IMG/VR virus record: IMGVR_UViG_3300023210_000073
Coordinates: 1 to 41,813 of that record
Reading direction: 5' to 3' (one strand)
From: a virus
Length of the DNA: 41,813 bases
Shown here: piece after piece, positions 9,079 to 17,500 of the stretch
How positions within the stretch are numbered: the first letter of the stretch is position 1
How the letters are laid out: each line of letters starts with the position of its first letter
Made by a program: the position numbers and the translations under genes
Notes under the pieces: generated by a model
What the model saw: the letters and a program-made list of their open reading frames with translations, nothing else
What the model was told of the DNA's origin: nothing
Databases searched by the model: none

Positions 9079-9501
9079 TTATATTTCTTTTGTTGAATTT
9101 GAAGAGCATATTAAATAATATGGATCTTCTGATACTTTAACGCCAAGAGCTTTACACCTCTTTAGCATGCCTTTACTTTTTGTTACAAACCAAAAATCTT
9201 CACAACCTAGCCTGTAAGCGGTTCCAATAGATTGATCCATTAACTCTAACACTATCTCAAACCTATCTCTTCCTTTGTAACTAGTGTCACTAATCATATA
9301 ATCACAATAACCAAAAGCTGAGTTTGTCAAATACAAATAAGTACAAACTATGGGTCTACCATCTTTACAGGCCATAAGCCCATGTAATCCGAATTCTGGT
9401 AATAGCTTTCTTGGCGGTGGTGCTTTACCAATCATTTCCCACCAACTATTTATAAGAACATAATCCTCCTCTTCTATGGGTCTTACTGTAATATCTTCCA
9501 T
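9079..9501 (-). CDS. GNAT-family N-acetyltransferase-like protein
   Basis: The 140-residue length and pattern fit a single GNAT fold: an N-terminal ITVRPIEEEDY (strand 1 and helix 1), WW at 20-21, a central GLMACKDGRPIVCTYLYLTNS (strands 2-4), and helix-rich RFEIVLELMDQSIGTAYRLGCEDFWF followed by GMLKRCKALG and YYLICS. GNAT enzymes move an acetyl group from acetyl-CoA to an amine. The acetyl-CoA loop (Q/RxxGxG/A) is not clearly conserved, so substrate and activity are open. It sits alone among tail and virion genes, after a 49-base gap, so it may modify a virion or host-envelope component; this is inferred. Confidence 0.7.
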   Translation of the reverse strand: MEDITVRPIEEEDYVLINSWWEMIGKAPPPRKLLPEFGLHGLMACKDGRPIVCTYLYLTNSAFGYCDYMISDTSYKGRDRFEIVLELMDQSIGTAYRLGCEDFWFVTKSKGMLKRCKALGVKVSEDPYYLICSSNSTKEI

Positions 9502-9550
9502 GTGATTTAATTAAATTTATACCTTAATAGTCACAGTTTTTATCTTTTTT

Positions 9551-11128
9551 TTACGATGGAGCTGAGGTAGAAAGCAGTCTATCTACATCGAATCTTAATA
9601 CAGCACTAGCATTACCAGCTTTTATAATTTCGATGTTACCTGTTATAGTTGCTACTCTGCCAGTATTTTCTATCGTCAAGGTAACACCAGTTTCTAGAGT
9701 CTGGACAGCATCCATAACCCAATCACCAGCTCCGTCCGCGCCACCACCAGATGTAATAAGTGGGTTTTGTAACGCTGGATTTATACCTATACCACCAACT
9801 CTAGAAAAGTTATTAATAACACCTTCTCTATCAGCAACTGCTATTGTTGCGTGAGCGCTAGTAGCCTCAGTCGTTGCTGTAGATGGCACAGATAATGTCA
9901 TCGCTAAGTCGGATAATATAACCTCATACCCGTAAACATTTAGTATTTGTTCCTCACCATAACCACCAATCTTCAAAGAGTCCCCAGCTAAAGCTAGAAC
10001 TTGTTGTTTGTTAAACACAACGCTACCAAGTTGAACCGTAACCTCTCCATTGACTATAGTTGGTTTTTGGTTCTTAGTGTCTAAAGCTGGTGCTTGATTT
10101 TTTGTTATTATTTCTTGCTCGTTCGTATCAGCAAATATAGTTATAGTATCTTTATAGTCGCTAACTACAGTGTCAGCCGCAACGTTGGTGTCTGGTACCA
10201 CTATCATACCAGGTGATATTGACTTTATGCTATCCAATGGCCATCGGTAGTTCATCTGGTTGTAAAAGTCTAACCTAACACCACTCCCAACTGATATAGC
10301 TTCAGAGGCTGTGAATTGGTTTACTGAAAGACCACCACCACTAATAGCAACAACAGTAACTATGTTAGCAAAAAACGGGCCTATTGCCTGTATGACCTTG
10401 TCACCAATTTTAAGTCCTAACTCCTCTATTGTGTCCGCCATCGTGATCGTAACAGTACTAGACATAACAGCATTAGTGTTACCCGTTGCCGTTTTGGTTG
10501 GGTATATATTTTCTCCAGGTAAGGTTTCTGGGGCGCTACCAACCGTTGGCTCTAAAAATGATAACACGTCATTAGCCACTGGTTGCTTTAAAATTCTATA
10601 AGCAGCTGTTGCGGAGGCTGTAAATGTAAAAGAAAAAGGAGTTTTTGTTTTGCTTCCACCACTGTCAATAGCAATATTGTCGGTAGTAGTGGTGCCACTT
10701 ACAGTACCCCCAACAGAATATCCACGCAACCCTAGTGTTAATGCTGTATATTGGTATATAACTTTATACAGCATTAAAGAATTGGAGCCAGTTGAAGAGT
10801 TTATATCTAAAGTGCCATCTAAAAATCTAACCTCAGTATAATCAATATGCGTAGTACCTGGTTTAGCATATAAACTTATGTTATACTCGTCATTATCTCC
10901 AACAGCTGGAAACTTTACTACATCTTTGTAAACACCGGTAGAAATAAAGCTTTCTAACCTAGCTCTTTTAGATTGAAAGCTTTGTGTTACGAAATTGTAG
11001 TAATGATTATCTTCGTTGCTAATCTCTAAAATAAACTCAGCGCCAACACCGCCAATTATGGTGAGGTTTCTTGTCTCTCCACTAGCTGGTAAACTTGATA
11101 AATCCAACTCAAACTTTGTTATAATCAT
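9551..11128 (-). CDS. Probable tail/structural protein, 525 aa
   Basis: I do not recognise a named family. The protein is Thr/Ser/Val/Gly-rich and predicted beta-rich, with alternating strand-like segments (TITMADTIEEL, GDKVIQAIG, LDFYNQMNYRWPLDSIKSISPG). It has no Cys motif and no membrane segment. It begins 10 bases after the 124-residue gene, which follows the 2,899-residue stabilisation/adhesin protein, so it probably contributes to the same tail or surface assembly. The C-terminal GITGN-like beta segment (about 480-520) resembles surface beta proteins but is not diagnostic. Confidence 0.75.
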   Translation of the reverse strand: MIITKFELDLSSLPASGETRNLTIIGGVGAEFILEISNEDNHYYNFVTQSFQSKRARLESFISTGVYKDVVKFPAVGDNDEYNISLYAKPGTTHIDYTEVRFLDGTLDINSSTGSNSLMLYKVIYQYTALTLGLRGYSVGGTVSGTTTTDNIAIDSGGSKTKTPFSFTFTASATAAYRILKQPVANDVLSFLEPTVGSAPETLPGENIYPTKTATGNTNAVMSSTVTITMADTIEELGLKIGDKVIQAIGPFFANIVTVVAISGGGLSVNQFTASEAISVGSGVRLDFYNQMNYRWPLDSIKSISPGMIVVPDTNVAADTVVSDYKDTITIFADTNEQEIITKNQAPALDTKNQKPTIVNGEVTVQLGSVVFNKQQVLALAGDSLKIGGYGEEQILNVYGYEVILSDLAMTLSVPSTATTEATSAHATIAVADREGVINNFSRVGGIGINPALQNPLITSGGGADGAGDWVMDAVQTLETGVTLTIENTGRVATITGNIEIIKAGNASAVLRFDVDRLLSTSAPS

Positions 11129-11138
11129 ATCTATTTAT

Positions 11139-11513
11139 TTATTTACTACTTTCTGAAACTTCTGATCCTAACGAGAATAACATAACATCTTCTTTAGAAT
11201 CATTAACCAACTTAACATCTGCGTAATAACCTATTAAACTAGAGGAGTTAACTTGTTTATCTTTTTCAAACATTATATAATCAGGGTTTGATGGAGAAAA
11301 AGATGGGAGTGGTATCGCGGCATCATAAACAACCTTCACGCTTGGAGGGTCTACTATTATATTATTCACGACACCAAATTTTACCATACTAGCAGTTGTT
11401 GCTTTAGGTATGTTGCTATTTGGAGCTGAGGTTGTACTAGAATAGTAAACTATATCTCCTAGTTGAAGACTAGAGTTTAGAGGTTCGCTAAATGTTAAAG
11501 TTGCTAATGGCAT
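11139..11513 (-). CDS. Small probable structural protein, 124 aa
   Basis: The product starts MPLATLTFSEPLNSSLQLGDIVYY, a beta-rich pattern, and contains VKFGVVNNIIVDPPSVKVVY and YIMFEKDKQVNSSSLIGYYADVKL, again beta-like. It has no identified domain. It lies 18 bases after the giant stabilisation/adhesin gene and 10 bases before the 525-residue gene, in one operon-like run. A minor tail or adaptor subunit is plausible from context; the family is unknown to me. Confidence 0.7.
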   Translation of the reverse strand: MPLATLTFSEPLNSSLQLGDIVYYSSTTSAPNSNIPKATTASMVKFGVVNNIIVDPPSVKVVYDAAIPLPSFSPSNPDYIMFEKDKQVNSSSLIGYYADVKLVNDSKEDVMLFSLGSEVSESSK

Positions 11514-11531
11514 AAGTTATGTTTTATATTA

Positions 11532-14500
11532 TTATACTTGAGACCAAGTTTCAACCCAAGGACCAGCTTGCAGTGTAGTATTCACTGTTTTAACAGCTCT
11601 AACTCTAAATCGCATCCATCTACCAGTAGGGTCTGTTTGAGAAACTAGGGTTGGGTCCTCAATTGAACCCTCTGGGTTAGAACCGGTGTACGGTGGGTGG
11701 GTACTAATATTAGTTGAGTAGGCCCCATACATGGCGTCCGCTGCATTAGGTCCTTGACCGTCACCCTGAGTAAATACCGCTTCAATTTCGAAATTATCAG
11801 GAGTAGCATCTCCAGGGGTGTTAGCTGTATAATCCCATTGCATACTTTGCGTGACATACCAAAGACCATACGCCGCGGTACTAACTGCGGGGCTCACAAC
11901 AGTGTTGTCAATCACACCAACTAATTCACAAAGGGTATTATCAAAGAAAGGAATTTCATCATTATAACCAGCCCACGCGTTAGAATCATTACAACCTAAC
12001 ATAACGTTATATGTTTCCACGTTTGTTGTGTGCGTAGGTATATTGGTGTTTGTAAACCCAATTTTTGCCGCTTGTTGTTGCGCGCCATTACTAGCGGTTG
12101 GCGGGTATAACGCCGCTTTAGTTGCTGATGGTAAAAACTCAACTACTCCGGAGTGGGAACTGAATCGGAATCGTATTAACTGCACGTTATCACCGTTGTT
12201 AAAGCCGTTTCCACTAATCCAACTAGCACCGTCATTAACACTGTACCACCAACTTATTTGACTTGTAAAATTAGTTATATCACCAGCATTACTACCCGCA
12301 GAGTTTTCGTACGCAAATTGAAGGTTGTTTTTATCTATAGCTGGAGACGTACTAACGTCCCAAACGGCAAAAACCACTCTATTAGTCCCACCCCATACGT
12401 TGGTAGTAGACCAACCATCCGTATTTAAAAGTGGAGCTTGCATTCCTAGCGGCACGGCATTATATAATGTTGGCATAATATAAGTACAAGTACCATCATC
12501 CGTATTCGCGGGTGTTGTTGGAGGCGTATAACTATTAATATTTTGAGTATTTGGACCAGCATAATTTGTCGCGGCATAACCACTACCACTATTATTTAGT
12601 GAATCATCCATACAACCAAGTACTTCCGCGACGCATGATCCATTAACGAGAATAAAACCAGTTAAACAAGCACCCGAGCAATCCGCGTTAGCGGCTGGGT
12701 ATAAACAAGAACCATCATCTACTGTAGCGCCCGTGGTTTGGTTACATGCCAATTGATCTGTACAACCAGCACAAGTAGTATAGTTACAAGAACCATTATC
12801 TACAGTGGCACCTGTAGTGGGATTACACGCGTTAGGGTCAGTACAACCATAAACAGGGGCAGATTGTGTTGAAGCCGAAATTTGTGAACTCCAAGGAGAA
12901 GATGTATTCCAACCTAGATTTAACGGTGAGGTACCAGCGGAACAAATAGCTTGTACTTCGATAAGATAAGCAGTTGATGGAGACAAACCGCTTATAGCGT
13001 AACCTACGCTACCAGCTATAACATTGGGTTGTATGTTAGTAATCGTAATCCAAGTAGTTCCTGCGTCAGCGCTATAGTTAATATCATAATGATCAACCGC
13101 TGCTGCATCAGCAACATTCCACGTTTCATCCCAGGATATATCAATTGTATCATAACTAGGACCTCCAAAAATTTGTTGTAAATTACTCACCTGCTTGCAA
13201 TACAAACACCCATTATCACATGAGTATGGATCACCACCTTGGCCTGGTCCATCATAATTATTTGCTGCGCTATCATTACACCAATTACAAGAACCATCAT
13301 TTTGATTAGCTAGCGCGTTATACTCACAGGATGTAGCATCCATACAACCTGGAATAATGTAAAAACAAGGGTTGTTTAAGTCAATAGATGATACTTGTTG
13401 AACGTTTGCATCACAATTTCCATTGCAGTTATAATTATCAGCCAAAGTATCCATGCAACCATAAACAGCTGTTACACAGCAGCAATTACTACCTGCTTGA
13501 CCACCAACACAAACAACTGGGACGGAAAAGTTAGGGAAATTCCCATTAATACCATCACATGCTTGGGTAGCTGAAATATCAAAATTAAGCATATTATAAA
13601 CACCATTAGCATCAGTAGAGCTATCCGTACACCCATATACATCGTAAGTACACGGGAAATTTGCAGAACCAGTCGTTGCGTTAGAATCGTAATTTGTTGC
13701 GTTAGCATCTGTACAACCATAATATACACATGAGCCATCATCCGTGTTAGCCAATGGGTTATAACCATCTCCACTTGTTGGTACCGCCGTCGGGTCCGTA
13801 CACCCTAAAACTGTAGCCGTACAACTACCAGGAATAGCGGCGTTTGAATCGTAATTTGAGTATGTGTTATAAGTAACACCACCATCAACAAATGTAGAAT
13901 CATTCATACATCCAACGGTATTAACTGAAGTTGCATTTTCTGATAACATTCCTATTCCTTGAAAAGAAAAATCAGCATTATTAAAACCACTAGTAATATT
14001 AGCTCCATCTGTTACACTACCAGCCTTACCTCTTATATAGTTGAACCATTTTCCTTCTTTTTCAATAAATTCATTTAATGAACCTTCTTCTTGATCTGTT
14101 TGAATATGCAGAACTTTCCAACCAGGTTTATCAGGTCCTAAATTGTAATATTCATTATTATATATATTAGTGGGATTAGCATTAGTACCAGGAGTGTACG
14201 TGTTATAATCTGTAAAAGTATTTACTTTAGATTGTGTTCCTTCGTAATTTAGAGTATGGAAAGTTTTTATAGTTCCAGGTGATTCGTTTAAAATAACATT
14301 AATACTTGATTCCTTAAAGTTCGTATAAAATGTATTTCGATCTACGGCTTCGTCGTGATGTTTCCATATGTTACCATCTTTAAACGTGTAATATTCGTTG
14401 GCACAACTAATAGCATTTTCAGGTACAAAAGATTTAAAACTAACCCAACCTTTTACATCCTCTTTAAAAGAAACTGTTGTTGGAAATGGTATTTTTGCAT

Positions 14501-17500
14501 CAATAGTATCTCCTTTTAACGTTAAATTGTATTCAGATTTTCTACTATCATAACTACCAACTAGTTTGCTTGACAACTTTAAGTTATCTCTAAACCAGTC
14601 TTTCATTCCGTGAGCAGATATAGGTGTTAACCCATCCATAGACAGCCTCATAACAGTGCCTCTAACTTTATCCGTAAAGTAAGCTCTATAAGCTTCCGAT
14701 GCAAACGATTCTGGATTTTTAGATATACCATACTCACCAGAATAAGGGATAGTTTGACCTAAAACGTTGTTAGTTGAAGTTACATTTGAATTGCCATCAG
14801 CATTGTATAAAGCATCTTTATTGGCTAGTATTTTTAAAACTCTATCTTCGCATAGTGCGACTAAATCACCACCTTGCCCCCAACCAGCGTATAACTTTTG
14901 AATACTACCGTAAGTTGGGTTTATATCTTTAGTTATTTTTTCAGCAGCAATAAATTGATTTAAACTGTTTACTCCACTGTTTGAGTTGTATATGCCGGAG
15001 TATATTAAACCATAATTTCTTATTTCTTGCCCAGGGCTATCTTTTGCCGTGGTAGATAGAGTTACTCCATTACTTAAGTATGGTTTGTTATAAGTATCAC
15101 CTATCCTATTGGATTCAACACCATTATTAAATGACCAGCAATTGTGCCAGCTTAATCCAAATTCATTACTAGGTGTGATTTGTAATTGGCTGGTTGTTCC
15201 ATTTGGTGCTATACCGTAAAAAGTAACATCACCATCATCAGCTATTGTAGCGGTTACATACGTACCATCGTCCCTTAAAAACTCAACACGCCCATTGTTT
15301 AATGCTAGCATAGCGTACTGCACTTGAGTTATTGGTGTTGACAAGTTGACATAAAGATCTGAGGTAGGTGTAATGTCACTCCACCCAGTTATAAATATAC
15401 CGTCTGGAAAATCTCCAACCGTTGGGGGTACTATAGTTGTTCCTATTGGTATGAATAAAAATTTATTTTTATTTGTTAGCGGAAAAACAGGTAGGCTAGA
15501 ACTAGCCTCGTAATACAAGTCTAAACCAACGTCTTCTTTTGGTTCTGTTTCAAATATTGCTGGATTTGAACTGATTTTGTTTTCGCCTTCGTACTCAACC
15601 TCTTCTAAAAATTGAATAGTGTTAAATACAGTGCCAGTTGAAGCAAGGATAGCATCGTTGCCGGCAGCGTCTTCTTCATCTGCTAGAGTAACGGTAGATG
15701 ACACGCCAACTGGAGAAGATAACATGTCTATCTCATATCTAATTCTATACGTAGCTCTTTTGTTTTGCGGTTTTTTAATTTCCTCTATCTGTGCTAGATT
15801 TTCAACATTGCTAAAGTAACCACTATTACTACCTATTTCTTCACCAGCACCATTATAACCAGTTTCTGTAAATGGCACTTCCATTATATTTGTACCACCC
15901 TGCGCGTTTGGGCCCATAAGTATAGATGGCACCCCCATGTAGTTTAGTAATCTAAATTTTTCTACACCTAGTATTTTGTATATAACGTTCCCGTTCTTAA
16001 GTTTAAATCTAGTACCCTCTGTTAACTTGCTAACGATATGCTCTTGATCGTCCGTTGAAGTATTTGTATTAGGATTACCAACATCCCAAGTTGTCCCACC
16101 ATCTTCCAACGGTGCGTTAGGGCTTAATATTGAGTAAGACAAGTCTATATAGTTGCTACCATTTTTAGTGTGAAAACCTTTCATACCCAACCTACCTAAA
16201 CTTATTCCAGTACCAATATTTAAACTATTAGTCGGGGCAGTTCCATCAACGTTAAATGTGGAAAAGTAGCTTTGTAATTGGGCTACGGTATAAATCGTCC
16301 CCTGGTCATTGGTATAAGTAAAATCTGGCAACGTACTAGCTAAATCACAAGAATCATAATCTGTAGTTCCATTGTTAAACTCAGTTTGATAAGTGCCTCC
16401 GCTATTACTAAACCTACCGGCAAAAGGAGCGTTGTCAATAAACCACGCGGCTTTCAACGTAGGCCCACCAAACTTCAAAGCAGCTTCCCATTCCCATGCT
16501 TGATTTAACGAGCCATAGTCACTATCGTCAGGATCGAACGTAACAGCTGGAGTTGTTGGAACTGCAGCAGAGCTCCAATTATAGTCGTTATCACTGTTGC
16601 TTGCAAGGTTATCATCTTCCAGTCTGTATATGTCGAGATCAGTTGTTCTCCACGAATTAAATATAGATTTAGCTCTTGATAGGTGTTTTTCCGTAGCCTG
16701 GTCACTTAGTATTTTAACAAAAAACCTACCGTCAAACTCAGGTTTATTAGTGACAGATTTCTGCCAAAATATAACATGTATCCCGTCAGCCTGCAAAGAG
16801 ACCCCGTTAGTAGAGTGACCAGAGTCTTGAGCAACAAAATCATCATTTACACCTATTGGCGTTTCCAGATGTATAATGTATGGGCTGGTTCCAACAATCC
16901 CCTCATGAACCACGTCAATAACGCGGTATTTATCCCCTGATTGAATATTTGTAACACCACCGCTTTCTGTTTCTTTGGTGAAGCTAACATACATTTCATT
17001 ATTAACAGTCTCTGAATTACTGGTAACCTCGTTAAAAAGAGTAATTAAGCTTGGTAAACCCATATACTTGTTAGTGGTGCTGTATTCACCACCCCACCTA
17101 CCATTACTTATACTAAAGCTTTTTCTACCAACGATAGGTGGGTTTAAACTCTCGTTTGCGTAATTACTGTTTCCCGGGTAAGCAGTACATCCAGCACCCA
17201 AAACCGGGGGTTCACTGTCCATTTGATCAGGGTAGTTTGAGCCTCCCCAAAAATTACAAGAGTGTGTTGAGTGTGTGTCATCTTGATTACTCCTAACAAT
17301 TAAATCATAAGAAGTTTTAATGTACTCTGGAGCCTCATTCTCTATAGCAACAACCTTATACCTAGCCTCTTGATCAACTAGTCCCTCAGAATCTACACCT
17401 TTCTTTAAAATAATATATGTATCTTCGTCTATTTTATTTCTATCAACTGATGGGAAAGAAACCCATATACCACCATCGCTAGCGTCATATACCCTGTCTA

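Noticed and set aside
9502-9550. Inverted repeat TGTGA...TCACA in the gap before the GNAT-like gene
   Set aside because: Only 5 base pairs with a loop of about 25 bases in AT-rich DNA, likely by chance; no T tract in the right place for termination.
13472-13774. Second minus-strand frame of 100 codons inside the Cys-rich repeats
   Set aside because: It is an out-of-frame shadow of the repeat DNA; its Met/Leu/Val-rich product is the expected frame-shifted reading of GCTD repeats.
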